Assembly: GCA_016617855.1 (NCBI GenBank)
Contig: JAECUM010094113.1
Location: 27,299 to 91,298, forward strand
Reading direction: 5' to 3'
Length of the DNA stretch: 64,000 bases
Origin: Megalonaias nervosa
Taxonomy: Eukaryota > Mollusca > Bivalvia > Unionida > Unionidae
The notes beneath the pieces are model-generated. The model saw only the letters and a list, made by a program, of their open reading frames with translations. It was not told the origin of the DNA and ran no database searches. Both the position numbers and the translations under genes were made by a program. This document shows positions 1-11,616 of the stretch, piece after piece. Within the stretch, counting starts at the first letter, position 1, and every line of letters starts with the position of its first letter.

Positions 1-2903
1 AGTTATAAAAAAACTCGAGATACCATGTAGAAACTATTTTTCTTCTTAGAGCTGCCATGACCCTGATCTTTCACCCAATAAAGAAGCAAAAGACATTATA
101 AAAAAAGGAAAACTTGCCATTTTTGTTTTTGATTAGAAGTGATAAATGCATACTGCACAAAATCCACCATTTTTACTTCATACAATAATGCAAAAAGTAC
201 ATTTTACACTAGTGGCTGATCAGCTTGTTCTACAATGACCTTACACACAACAGCAAACTGAACCTTAGTCAATGGAGGCAATGCAGTAATTTTCAAGAAT
301 CAAAAACTCTTCATCAATTTTAGAGTAAATATTTATAATATTATAACAAAGGATGATATATTAAGATTTTCTCCATTTTATCTCTTCAAGCAATCTCACC
401 AAACTCAAAAGTGGGTTAACATTTTAAATTTTTTTAAAAAATTGCTTGTAGTTATTTGTTTCACCTTCACTGAACCATTGTTTTCAGCAAGAAAACGATC
501 CATAGCAGTAAGGCCAGATTGTAATGATTATATCTAAATAATGATGCATCCTATGTATCAAGTTGCACCATACTGCAGTAAGAATGCCATAGAAACTGAT
601 TGCTGGTATGTGAAAAATAGGTCACTGTGATGGAAATTTTTTTTATCATTTCAAGATGGATCTACAGACCTTATTACATGTCTCTGCCGGCAGTAGTGTC
701 CAAGAATATGTGCAAAATACAATGGTTAGCACAGGTCAAATTAGTGATTTTCCTAGGCCCTTTTCAAGTAGAAATATGGCCCAATTCCCAAACCAAACGA
801 GACCAGAATTGGCTCAATAAAACTACAATGACTTCTATACCAGCTGACCATTTCACCAGTACGTTTCTTGAGTACTGCAAGAACATAACCCTTTGTAAAC
901 TAACTGGCATTTATATCTTGTCAATTATTCATATTTTAGTACAATCTGAACAAAATTCCTTTAAACAATAAAGTTATAATTATTAAGAGCAGTTCAAGCT
1001 CACAATCGAATGAATCCATGATCCCGATTACTTAAGTCTATTTACCAAGTTTTATTCAAATCTGATGTGAAATCTGAAATAAATTCTTTCAAGATGTAAC
1101 AAGCTTTGCCAATCATTAATATGGGCAAATCTCACTTGTTACAGAACTGGTCAAGGACCATGATGAATCAACTTGTTTACAAAATTTGCTGAAAATCCCA
1201 TCCAAATTTAGTTAACAGAGTGGTAGCAAGCTCAGTCCAACAGATGCACCACCACCTTATTAAAATGTCTGGCTCTTGCTTATTACTGAACGCATCAGAG
1301 ATCTTTTTACAAGCATATATTCCAAGTAAAATCAGACCTGAAATTTGGTTTAGAGAGTGGTAATAAGCTCAGACATGAGATGCAAGATCATCTTGCTAAA
1401 ACACATGGCTCTGACTCATATCTGAACTCATAGAGATAGTAACAACATGAACCTTTATAAGACCTACCAGCCTTAACAGGACTTTCTCATTAAGGAAATG
1501 GATATATTTCCTCAAGTTAGACCGATTTTTGTTAAGGCATAACATAATATCATGTACTGCTATTGTCAACTTGGAAAACAAGTATTTAAACAGTTCAGAA
1601 GTGTGATCTGAGGCTGATACAGTGAAAACAAATATTATGTTCAATTAATAAGTTTGTAAAGCAAACTTTGATCTTAACTACCTCTGGTAGTTTCAGAAAC
1701 TGCTGTTCCAAACACCATGAAGCACAAAGACTGCCTGCTTCTTCTCCCAAACTTGACATATTCTTTGCATTCGTTCTGAATTTCACATGGCGACAGCTAT
1801 CACCTATCCTGCCATGACAAACACAAATCAATACTATGTCCAACAAATATGATCGTTGTCTCTACTCCTTTTTTCCTAAAGATGTGGAATATTGCTTTTT
1901 ATACTTGTGTACTGATCGAGTAAACTTTTTAAAATTCAAATTGTCATTTTCATCTGCCATGTAAGCCATTTTAAAAAAAAGGTATACCAGCAACAGCTTG
2001 TCAATGCAGGTGTTTTCCAGGTAAAATATGGCAAGTTTAAAGCACTGGAGTTACCCCTGTAAAGTTAGACTGATACCATGATGAATTCCACTGAATCTAA
2101 TAAAAAAAAACCCTAAAAGATCCAGATCAAACATGGACAAGCCAGTATCCAGATGTGATTGCAATGACCATTTTTCAGAAGCTTTGCTGTTATTTTTTAC
2201 ATCCATAATTTAAGGGTAATTTCAGTAAGACTTGTAGTCAAATCAAGGGTTAGTAGGTCTGCTATATTTCCAAGCTTTATCAAGATCAGATAAAAAAAAC
2301 ATGGCTTCCACAGTTGCAACAAGCAGTGTTGATGGAACCAAATCACAAATTTGCTTGGCCTTACAGAGAGGTGAGCTAATAAAAAGAGAATCGTGTTCAT
2401 TGTATGTTTTTTTTTAAATATGGAAAAGTGCAAAATTGTACCATCCTGCATGGTACAACACAGCTCACACTCCCTTATGACTATGCCAACAGAATGCTTC
2501 ACAGCAGCAGAAGGTGCTGTGCTTAGACTGCTAATGCAATCACAGTATTTTTTCTATTAAAAAGATAAAATCCCCCCATTTCGTTCCAATTTTCAGTCAC
2601 GCAATCAAGCAGCATGAGAGATGCATTGAAAATGTCTGTCAGACATGCAAAAAATGCACATTATGATCAAGACAAAAGCAGACACCCTTAAATGGATTAA
2701 ACAGTAGTCAGTTTTGATTATTTGTGCAGCATAGAATTGATGGGGGTGGGGTGGGCGGCTAAGACTTTATTGTACCATTTTCAGATGCACAACAGATGGT
2801 CAACTGTGTAGCCTAGCAGAATCACTGTATTGTAGTTCCGTTTCCTTTTAAAAATCAAAGAAAGAGAGAGGATGGAATATAAGGTATTTTCATCAATTAT
2901 TAC
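1..2903 (-). other. VDAC intron 4 (partial)
   Basis: This is non-coding, AT-rich DNA that follows the exon 4 donor on the minus strand. Its only structure is one member (about 1,495-2,300) of a diverged direct repeat whose partner lies in the next intron. Short open frames here show no conserved motifs. Confidence 0.6.
1495..2300 (+). repeat. Diverged direct duplication, copy 1 (VDAC intron 4)
   Basis: Collinear with 4,840-5,505. Shared anchors in the same order include TTTCCTCAAG (near 1507 / 4845), TTTGTAAAG-AAACTT (near 1651 / 4889), TTTCA-A-ACTGC, AATTTCAC-TGGC/TGTG, CCTGCCAT (near 1808 / 5043) and TTTAAGGGT near 2210 / 5444. Copy 1 carries about 110 bp between the first two anchors that copy 2 lacks. 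Identity looks like roughly 65-75% by eye. Confidence 0.7.
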
Positions 2904-3014
2904 CCTAATACTAGGGCTCCATGTATGGTCGGACCAGCAAAATCAAAATCTACATCACAGTTCACGTTCACGTAATCTTGTTTGTATCCAGTCTTGATCT
3001 TTCCACTCTTCTTT
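2904..3014 (-). CDS. VDAC: VDAC coding exon 4 (last in window; gene continues off the left edge)
   Basis: A 111-bp exon encoding [20 protein letters not shown] followed by [17 protein letters not shown], residues 107-143. In the family this is K-x-G-K-x-K-x-x-Y with the D-x-D-F-x-x-x-G-P strand, leading to the conserved LVLGY-GW sequence, whose second half must start the next exon. The acceptor is GCTTTCAG above 3014 and the donor is GTAATA (2903-2898). I found no further coding exon between 1 and 2903, so the remaining ~140 residues lie left of the window. Confidence 0.94.
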
Positions 3015-3639
3015 CTGAAAGCAGAAATCATAATATTGAGCATTCAGATTAAACAATTCATAACAATTAAAAAAAAAAAACAAGTACTGCAGCAATAACC
3101 TCTGTTAAGCATACTCTATTGTAATTATTCTGTTGTTTCAAGTGCTACACAGAATCTGTTCAATTATTAAGGAGGTAACCAGCCCCCTCCGCCCAACAAG
3201 GTCAAATTATAAAAGCACAGAAAGTAACTTTTTATTAGAAACCAAGACTGTGGTTAATGAGAATATACACCATCCTACAGACTTCAAGGGGTGAAATCCC
3301 TCCTTGCCTAAAAATTGTTGGAACAAATCCATGAGAAAATGATTAAACATAAAAAATAATCAAAAGTAAAATCAACAAATACATGGTTCATCTCAAGAAA
3401 GATTTTCTTAGCTTCCAGCAGCCACAGTATATACATTAATTAGCACGCAGAAAATAAATTTTGACAAAAATAATCTTCATAATTAAATGCTGGACCCTTT
3501 GACCCATAAAAGACATAACATGATAAAAAATGAACATTCTGTTCTGTGAGGTCATAGTCGAGATACTATCTGGAGTTGACAAAAAGAGTCCTTTGAAGGG
3601 TCAGATGCTCTACCAGGCAAAAAGACCAGGAATTCAAGA

Positions 3640-4520
3640 GAAGACACTTTCTTCCTTTTAACTCCTGTGTGATGAAACCATCTCTCATATTCTTCAGCAA
3701 TAACAAGATTTTCAAATCTGTGGCTGTGTTGGGCATACTGAATGTCAGATTGGCACCGTTTTTATTTAGGACAAAGTATACATCATTCAAGTCTATTGGT
3801 AACAATACCATTGTCATAATAATCTTTCATTTATGGGGAAAAGTGACAAAGTTTTTAAAAACACCCATCATGGCTGCCATACTGAATGTATGACTGGCAC
3901 TACTTTCATTTAGAACCATCTGGATATCATATGAAGTCATTTGGTGAAAATCACATGTTGATATAGACTTTAATTTGGAAGAATATATATAACAATATAT
4001 TCAACGTAGCCATCATGGTAACCATATTGAAGGTTAGCGATTTTCATTCATGACCAACTACATACCACAAGAAGTCTTCTGAAGAAAACCCATGTCAAAA
4101 TGACTTTCCTCTGAAGAGGAGCTGCACTTTTTAAGATGGCCACACACTGGATGTCACATCAGCATCATTTTAATCTAGGTTCAACAAATCATTACAAGTC
4201 TCTTAGTGAAAACAAATTTTTTGTTTTGACCACTGTAGGAGCAATATTTAGGATTAAACTAGAAATCACAATAAGTGTTCTGGAGAAAACAACATGTCAA
4301 AACAACTTTCCATTCAGGAGGAGTTGTGATAACAAGATTTTAAAGATTGCCACTGTGGTGGCCATACTGAACCTCAGGTCAGAACTATTTTCATTTTGGA
4401 CACAGTAGACACCATAAGAAGTCTTTTTGTTGAAAACCCAAATATGAGACCATCCATTCAGAAGGAGCAGCATTTAGATTTTCAAGATGGCCATTGGGGG
4501 TGTCTGAGCAACACCATTTT
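3640..4520 (-). repeat. Degenerate ~140-bp tandem repeat array (GGCCAC-CAT family)
   Basis: Recurring landmarks AACAAGATTTTCAAAT / GGC-GCCATACTGAATGT / TTTTCATTTAGGACCA / GAAGTC-TTTG-TGAAAACC appear near 3700, 3845, 3985, 4125, 4329 and 4470, giving a period of about 140 bp. The same consensus occurs in the opposite orientation in SAMD8 intron 2 (32,450-34,000) and near 47,600. It is called minus here because its reading matches those copies when reversed. Confidence 0.6.
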
Positions 4521-4839
4521 CATTTAGGACCACTCAGAACACGAGATGTGTGTGTAAATATTCATGGCAGTCTGAAAGTCCAGATAGGGTTCTAACTGAT
4601 GGGCAGACAGAACACCCCATAAACTCTTCTAACAAGTAGATCTAATAAATCCAGGTTCTAACAAGATTTGTTATAAAGATGTTTCACTGTAAATACATTA
4701 TCATTTATCCCGATAGTCAATTCTCCTAACGATGACTAACATGGTTGCAAGCAATTGCACTGCAGACTGAGTTTGCCATTTTGTGATTTCAGCATATTTT
4801 CTGATCTGTCAACTGTACCAAGACCTTAGTAAGGCAGTA

Positions 4840-5505
4840 AATTTTTTCCTCAAGCGGGACCAGTTTTCAGTAAGGTGTAACAAAAAGGTTTGTAAAGTAA
4901 ACTTAGACCATAATTACATCCAGTGCGGTTTCACAAACTGCAATTACAAACCCTATGGAGCTAAATGGCTCCTTGCTATCACTCAGCTTAAACGTAATCC
5001 TTTTTGTTCCCTTCAATTTCACGTTGTGATGGCAATGATCTCTCCTGCCATAAGACATGCTGAAATTGATGCAGGATGTCAAAGAAACATAATTGTTGCC
5101 ATTCCAGCTCCCCCCCAACAAATATTCCTTTCTATTCTTCTGTAATGACTATTACAACTTTCTAAAAGACTTACTGCCCCTTTACATCTTGAATCTGAAC
5201 ATGCTGGATGCCAGTTTTAGATGATTCTATTAAGCAAAAGCTTGATAATGTTGTTGCTTTTCATTAACAAATATTTATAGTTTAGAGCATCTGAGGTACT
5301 CCTATATAGTTAGTCTGGTCCCCCAACCAATTCCATTGAATGTAATATAAACTTTTATAGAATCAAACATAGACAAGCAAGTATCTGAATTTTACTGCAA
5401 TCATATTTCTGTAAATTTTGCTTCTATTCCTCAAGTCCATATTTTAAGGGTCCTGTCTTAAGACCTGCTGTCAAATCGTAAGGGTTGGCATGTCTATTTT
5501 TGGTA
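4840..5505 (+). repeat. Diverged direct duplication, copy 2 (VDAC intron 3)
   Basis: Partner of 1,495-2,300, in the same orientation and about 3.3 kb away. VDAC exon 4 (2,904-3,014) lies between the two copies but is not itself duplicated. Confidence 0.7.
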
Positions 5506-6079
5506 ATAAGCGGTTTTTCTTGAATGGCTGCACACAACAAAGAGAATAAACACAGATTTATTTTGTCTTTTCTTATGTAATTTTAATGCAATCTCACATA
5601 AATGACTGCAAAAGATAGCTATGTTTATGTTACCTTTTCTTGTGTATTTTAAACAACAGATCTGCCATAGTACCACCTGTTATATGCCAACATGTCAACA
5701 TACCCCCCCACCCATTATGAACACTAGTGATATTTAGTCTCTTTACAAAGGAATTAACACAGTCAGTGAATTTTTTACTCTGAGCAGTGCTGTTTAAATA
5801 ATGTATATTGGCAATTTTCATGTGTTACAATAAATCAACGCTGTTGGGATCAGAACTTGAATATTCTGGTGGGATCAGAACTTGAATATTACACTGAAAG
5901 GGTCAAATTTAATAGTGTACATTTGTTTGAACAATTTTATCATTGTCAAGTGAAAATTCCATTATAATGACTGCCTGAAAAATGAGGGCTGTTCTACTAA
6001 AAAATGCAAATGGCACTAGTGCCTGAACATTATGAACATCTCTGAAGGCTCCATTTACGCATACAGGTCATGTCCTTAC

Positions 6080-6200
6080 CCAGTCTGTGGTGCAAATGAT
6101 GTGTCAAACGTCAGTTTTGAGCCTTTAATAAGCTGATCTTCAATGGAGACTTCAGTGTTCAGCACGTTTTCTGTGGTCCATTTCTCTGTAAATGTTATAC
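6080..6200 (-). CDS. VDAC: VDAC coding exon 3
   Basis: A 121-bp exon continuing the barrel: residues 67-106 plus two bases, including [20 protein letters not shown] and then [12 protein letters not shown]. The pattern T-E-K-W-x-T-x-N-x-L-x-T-E and D-Q-L-x-x-G-x-K-L-T-F-D-x-x-F-x-P-x-x-G is diagnostic of animal VDACs. The acceptor is TTTTGCAG, immediately above 6200, and the donor is GTAAGG just below 6080. Phase is continuous with exons 2 and 4. Confidence 0.95.
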
Positions 6201-6661
6201 CTGCAAAAAAGAGTGAAAAGCTGTGGTCAGTATATATATATCAAAATTTCTAGAGTAAATGCACTCTCTTCTCTTTTGGCATGTCTGCCTGCAATAAAAT
6301 GTCCTCTTTTCTTGAGAATATGCATACAAAATATATATCAATGAGCCACTAAAATAAGCTCTTGTACATCAAATAAAGAAGTGGCTTCATACTGACTGAT
6401 GACTGGAAGAGAAAATCTGACTGCCTCACTCAATTTGCATGAAAGGTCATATTGGGTCAATTTGAGAAAATTTTACCTGGGCTCAAGATGGTTATTGGTT
6501 ATGCAGGTTTATGTATATTCATGAGAAAGAAAGGATATCTTGTAGCAGGCTAACATGGGTGAAAAGGAAGCACAGTGGCTTTTCAACTTAACTTGCAATG
6601 ATGAGAGCTAATCTGCCTTGTCATGATGTATTCCTGGGTCTCTCTTCATCCCCAATGGAAC

Positions 6662-6874
6662 CTACATGCAGCATCATGTCCCACCCAGTCACATTATCCT
6701 GACACACCAGGCCTACCATTCCTAATACTAAAACCTCTAAATGCCAGGTGCCAAGCGAGGCTGCTGCCAGTACCAATTTTACAAATCATTGGTATGACTT
6801 AGCAGGGGCTCAAACCCGTAACCTCCCGCATCCAAGGCGGACACTCAAACCATTTAGGCCACTGGAGTGGTACC
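6662..6874 (-). mobile_element. tRNA-derived SINE, family A, 3'-truncated copy
   Basis: The reverse complement matches the full-length copy at 25,421-25,741: a tRNA-like head with GTGGCCTAAATGGTTTGAG, then TGGATGCGGGAGGTTACGG, then the body with GGTACTGG-AGCAGCCTCGCTTGG, CCTGGTGTGTCAGGATAATG and GGGACATGATGCTGCATG. The copy stops before the family's AT-rich tail. The A-box is recognisable, but the B-box has drifted (GGTTTGAGCCC against GGTTCGATCCC), so this copy is old and probably inactive. Confidence 0.8.
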
Positions 6875-7215
6875 ATCTAATAGAATTATTGATAATAAGA
6901 TTTTCAAGCTAGCAATTGCGATGGCTATGTCAGTGGTGAGATCAGCACCATTTTCATTCATGACCAGCTAGACATTATTGTAAGTGCTTTATTGAAAAAC
7001 CTATTTGATATGACCATCTATTCAGGTGGAACAGTGAGAACAGAATTATTTCTGTTTAAAAACACCATTGCTGCACACATTAAATGTGCAGATACCATTA
7101 AGGAATAAAACATATGTATACAATGTTACTATTATACATTTGACTGGTGTTTTATTTGCACATCCCCACTCCAAACATACATGCGTTCATCAAAGTTGAT
7201 ATCAAGCTTGCTATA

Positions 7216-7377
7216 CAGTAAAACCTGTCTTGAGAGACCACCTGTCTTGAGAGACCAGGTTCTTCATGTACAGATTTATTGATTATATAGTATTATGACC
7301 TGTTGTGAGAGACCACCTGTCATAAGAGACCATTATGTTTTGGCAAAAGGGGTGGTCTTTCAAGACAGGTTCCACTG
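7216..7377. mobile_element. Palindromic MITE (CAGT...ACTG ends, TA target duplication), copy 1
   Basis: The left end is CAGTAAAACCTGTCTTGAGA and the right end is GGTGGTCTTTCAAGACAGGT followed by TCCACTG. The termini are inverted repeats of about 25-28 bp, flanked by TA on both sides. Internal AGAGACCACCTGTC segments repeat. A second copy lies at 39,578-39,739. The TA duplication suggests mobilisation by a Tc1/mariner-type transposase; no transposase is present in the window. Confidence 0.8.
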
Positions 7378-7581
7378 TACTATAATAAGCATGTACAGAT
7401 CCCAAATACTACATTATAAAGAAGAGCTGTAAAGTTGAACTTACTGTATTAACAAATGTCTACTTGCTTAAATAATAAGACAAAGTTTACAATACTGACG
7501 GAGAATGAATCAAATAAATATGGTTAGATAAAATGAATGAAGTAACAAAGAGGTGGTTAACAGACAAGTTTATTCACTCAC

Positions 7582-7716
7582 CATAGTCTGACCACTTGTA
7601 TTTGGTTTCAATATCGCCAGTGAATTTTCCAGTATCACTGCTCTGACTTCCCTTTGCTGTAAAACACACTCCACTGTTGGTTTTTGTCTTGCCCTCAAAC
7701 TTGAAAAAGCCATAAT
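7582..7716 (-). CDS. VDAC: VDAC coding exon 2
   Basis: A 135-bp exon encoding residues 22-66 plus one base, with translation starting NYGFFKFEGKTKTNSGV and ending KYKWSDYG. This is the first beta-strands of the VDAC barrel; the family has G-x-x-K-L-D-x-K-T-K-S and L-E-T-K-Y at these positions. The acceptor is TCTTTCAG (just above 7716) and the donor is GTGAGT (7581-7576). Split-codon phases match both neighbours (A|AT and G|GT). Intron 1 upstream is about 8.8 kb. Confidence 0.93.
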
Positions 7717-7876
7717 CTGAAAGATTAAGAGATTTCAGTGACTCTAAGGATACAAAACTTGATAGGTGAACAGTGAACAAGTTTTAATTAGAAGACTTAA
7801 ATCTATGGTATCCAACCTTTATAACATTTCCACAATCTGGATATTCATGTGTGCAAGCATCAAATAAAAACGAACA

Positions 7877-7961
7877 TACACCTCTCCCTTGATAACTTGC
7901 ACACATCGGGTCCAAAACATAGACCACACTATAAGCGAGGGTGCGAGTTACTGAGGGACCT
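7877..7961. mobile_element. Small inverted-repeat element (possible MITE)
   Basis: The left arm (CTCTCCCTTGATAACTTGCAC) and right arm (GTGCGAGTTACTGAGGGACC) are imperfect inverted repeats around a short centre. A related half, with TATAAGTGGGTTTGTGAG and GGGTGCGAGTTATCGAGGGA, occurs at about 10,510-10,590 in the same intron. The two sites imply a dispersed family. Confidence 0.45.
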
Positions 7962-8857
7962 ATTAAAAAAAAAATCCACTAGACATCCAGAGAACCGCGG
8001 GGTTTTGGGGGAGGAGGGAATGGGGCTGAATCCTGGTTTTATAAGCATGCTGAGAATAATTGTCAATAAAGCTCTTTTTCTGATGAAGTTGTTTGTTATT
8101 CTGTATAAAGTACATTTATTTTCAAAATGTCCAATATCTGAAAGATCGACATGATTCCAACTGGTTTCAACAACCACGGTACGCGAAAACATTTGTCTAT
8201 TACATCATGGCTTTTTGTTTTGTTGTTTAGTCTGGTTCCTGGAATGGTGTAGAATAGTATTTTGTAAAACAAGGAGTCTACAAAGCAGGGAACCAGATTA
8301 ACTGCTGATACACTAAGAAACAAGATTCCTTTTTATATAAAAAAAAATCGTAACATTTCATGAGACAATCGTCTATGTCGAAACTCAATTTTTGAATTGT
8401 TCAATTAGTAAAATATTGAAACTGTGATTTCATTGCAAGTAACAGTGAAGCTTCTTATCATCCTTGCGGATATCTCTACGTGCAAATTCAGGAATTCTCT
8501 GAATTTGTTTTCCCCACAATGGTCTGTATCTGTGAAACAAAGCTCTTTATTTTACGAAGTACTCATTTCGCTTGACATAGCTCATAGGTCTCACTAGGAT
8601 TTTAAAACTAGGAGTCCAGGACTCCTAATTTGGTAAAAACAGGAGTCCCACCAGCAAAAGTTGCAGTCCCACCAGCAAAACTTGCAGTCCCCTCCCAGAA
8701 GCATGTTGAAGTGGCTAAATGTGTATTAAAATGCCAGGAATAAACAGACACAAAACTTTGTCAGTTTTATTTATTGGTAATTATTTATTATTCTTTAAAA
8801 AAGTATGTATTAAAATTGATATCATCTACAAATATCATATTCTTAACTACAATATAG

Positions 8858-9270
8858 TTCACTTTCGTCTATGTCGCATTTCACAAAATTTTCTGATGCT
8901 TGGCTTTGATGAGCCTCAGCAGCAAGTAGGTGGTCTCTAGATGTCTCATGCCTAGAAAATGTGGAACTTTGCAGATTTGAAGAACCAGTAGTTGCCATTG
9001 AGTTTAATTTCCCCCATTCTTTACACCACTGGCATACAGCTCTTGTTTGTCCATCAGAATTTTGTCAATCCAAGGAAAGTTTTGATTCCAAACATTAAGC
9101 CAGGCATCATGTACTTTCTTACACCTGGCTACTGTCGCATCCGAACTATCAGAGCAACTTTAGCACAGTTCTGAATCTCATTGAAATCTTCATTTTTCCG
9201 TTTGACCCCAAAATACTGGTCTAAATTTGCAAACGGCATTTTGTCCAAGTCTCTTGATTTTGAGTCCGCA
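8858..9270 (-). pseudogene. Decayed TTF/BED-type zinc-finger fragment (ZNF862/hAT-related)
   Basis: On the minus strand one frame reads CQWCKEWGKLNSMATTGSSN, then STFSRHETSRDHLLAAEAHQ. This is C-x2-C followed about 30 residues on by H-x6-H within S-T-F-x-R-H-x-x-S-x-D-H, the arrangement of the zinc finger at the N-terminus of ZNF862-like and other hAT-transposase-derived proteins. Upstream, in a second frame, AWLNVWNQNFPWIDKILMDK matches the W-x(n)-FPW motif that precedes the finger in that family. Frame changes and stops separate the parts, and there is no ribonuclease-H-like domain nearby. It is a short fossil, not a gene. The assignment rests on motif pattern only. Confidence 0.5.
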
Positions 9271-11089
9271 GGCAATATTTTATATGGCTACAATCGAAAA
9301 TGAAATCAATAACAGTGAATGCACTGGGCTTCGCCAATGTCACAAATTGCGATTTTGTTTTCCTTATTGGCGACAAAATAAATCAAATGGCGTTATTTTT
9401 GGCGACATTTTTGGTTGATAAAAACTGTATATACAGTCTTGGGTTTGGAGTGGAGAAATTCAAAGGCACCATGACAGGAAGCCGCAAACTTGGATATAAA
9501 AATGCACTGGAATCTATTGTTACATAAACAAATCCTTGTTTCATATTGACAAACCACCCTAACAGTGCACTGTTATATCATAATCTGCTTATGCTGATAT
9601 CTGGCCTTGGTACTGTATGCTCTAATATATTCAAAATAGCCATGCAACTGACTAGCTACAATCGACCACCTCTGAGGGCTGGAACGTGAAATGACTACAG
9701 TCTACCAGACGACAGCAATTTAAAAAAAAAAAGTTTTGCTGCAACTTCAAAGAAAACCGATTACCTCTGAAGCACCGATATATACTAAGGAAATTTTTTT
9801 CAAAATTTGTCTCAATGTTCTACAAATATCTGATGTTGTCGCAGCAATAACGGGTATTTGTTTGATCCTTCAAAGGGAGCCAGAGACCTTCGATCAAAGA
9901 AATCAGCAACAAACTAAAATAAAAGCATTGCTTCAGTTTTCATAGTGATTAGAACATATTTATTCTGCTACAAAACTTTCCTGTTTGTAACAAAAACGTG
10001 TGTACGGAGGACTCCTGTGTGGGTGATCTTCTGTGTCCCAAATAAAAAATTTGCATCCAAACATGCGTAATTAAGCGTTTCCGAGATCTCTGTAGCTGTT
10101 ACGGTAGATTGACACATTTTACGTTTAATTACAAGAGGACACATTGCATGTATGATGATTATACTTAAAAGGAACTGAAAGACAGGACTAGAACCCAAAC
10201 TTCAATTGTTAAAAAATTATTTAATGGGTATTGATTTATTGAAGTACTGCCTCCACTAGGCTTGAAATTTTCATTGATCAAAATTTCCTAGGATATTGTT
10301 AATTACGACGTACAGTGTCGTTTGGAAAGAAAGTCTAACAAATTTTATGACTTAATTTGAAATTTGACATTTCATGATGTTCATTAAAATTTCCAGGTCC
10401 TATCTACCATTTGATGAGAAAATGAGCAAAATTTCAAACTTTCTGTTACCAATTTTGGTCGCGATTTTCTTAAAGTTCAACAATTAAGGATCATTTTTTT
10501 TTGTTTCTGGTTTTAATATGGGATCCATGCCTGACCCTGTGTTATAAGTGGGTTTGTGAGTTGCCAGGGTGCGAGTTATCGAGGGAGTGGTGTACAAAGA
10601 AAATCTCATTTAGAACAAATCCGGGCATGGAAATGAAGAGGAATACAAACAAAATCAATTACACTGTACTTTCTGCAGATGCAAAAGACTGCTGTGGCCA
10701 CAGGTACCTGTATTTGTTACTGAAGAGGAAAACTATTGACAACACCCAGTCCTATTCCATTTTTTTTTTACTTAAGGTGATCAAATTGAGTGGTTTGAAA
10801 TCTGTCCCCTTGCTGATTCTGTGCTAATTTTATTTATTTATTCCATCAGCACCTTCATTCACTAGTTAAATATCTCAGCACAAAAAGATAAATTCCAAAT
10901 TTTTCCCCATGTACTATTTAAGGATATACTGCCAGGATTTTATCTTAAGGGGGACTTCACTCTTTGTCACTGAAAGAAGGGGAGAGTAGAAAAAGAGGGC
11001 TAGGAGGAAATGGTCGTAGTTCAATATTTACCTAAAACTTCAATATCTGTCTCTCATCCTTCCTGCTCCGCCTTTTTTTTGAGCTCTAG

Positions 11090-11215
11090 TGAAAACCAAG
11101 TCTTTTACCCATTTTATCCTAATACGACTATGGGCATAATACCTCATTCTATCCTGACTACACCTGTGGTCGTAGTATCCCATTTTATCCTGAATACGAC
11201 TACAGTCGTACTCTA
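11090..11215 (+). repeat. Short ~46-bp tandem repeat (TACGACTA motif)
   Basis: CATTTTATCCTAATACGACT, CATTCTATCCTGACTACACC and CATTTTATCCTGAATACGAC recur at about 46-48 bp spacing, each followed by a GTCGTA or ATGGGC segment. There are roughly 2.5 units. Confidence 0.5.
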
Positions 11216-11389
11216 CTACGTATGTGTATAGCGTCTCTAGAAACACATGTTATACATCACACATATACGTGTACTTCTTCACCAACACAGGAAATGGTTA
11301 AAGCACGCATGCGCAGTGAAATTTAAAAAAAAAACAAAAAAAAACCATGGTTGGAAAAGAAATTGTTGGCTTGAAAATCAATCGATAAA

Positions 11390-11616
11390 ATGATGGACGA
11401 CAACTCAGATGTAAACATGGATGTTGATAGCAAGGGTAGCGACATTGAAGTTGACGATTTGGATGATTCTGATGATAATATTGACTTAAATAACGGGTTA
11501 AAATTGAATCAAGTTGATGAATGATGAAAGAGATGATGCATGGCTTCATGCACTTTTCGACAGTGATTCGGAGAACGAAGCTGATTTTGAAGGCTTTCAA
11601 GAGAAATGGGTCTGAG
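11390..11616 (+). pseudogene. Frameshifted acidic ORF fragment (transposase N-terminus-like)
   Basis: The ATG at 11,390 opens a 44-residue acidic frame (MMDDNSDVNMDVDSKGSDIE, VDDLDDSDDNIDL...) that stops at 11,524. Another frame continues with the coherent reading DDAWLHALFDSDSENEADFE, then GFQEKWV and a stop at about 11,616. An acidic leader with LFDSDSE-E-EFEGF is common at the N-terminus of piggyBac-like (DDE_Tnp_1_7) transposases. Nothing resembling the catalytic domain follows, so this is either a 5' remnant or an internally deleted derivative. The frameshift near 11,515-11,525 makes it non-functional. Confidence 0.45.

Larger units (their letters stand above)
3015..6079 (-). other. VDAC intron 3
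   Basis: Bounded by the exon 3 donor (GTAAGG) and the exon 4 acceptor. It contains the second copy of the direct duplication and a degenerate ~140-bp repeat array (3,640-4,520). No other coding sequence was recognised. Confidence 0.7.
6201..7581 (-). other. VDAC intron 2
   Basis: Lies between exon 2 donor GTGAGT and exon 3 acceptor TTTTGCAG. It contains a reverse-oriented SINE, a single unit of the ~140-bp family (about 6,893-7,060) and a palindromic MITE. No other gene was seen. Confidence 0.75.

Noticed and set aside
4783..5145. 120-codon plus-strand frame as a gene
   Set aside because: It coincides with copy 2 of the diverged intronic repeat. The matching copy 1 has stops in the same frame, and no domain is visible.
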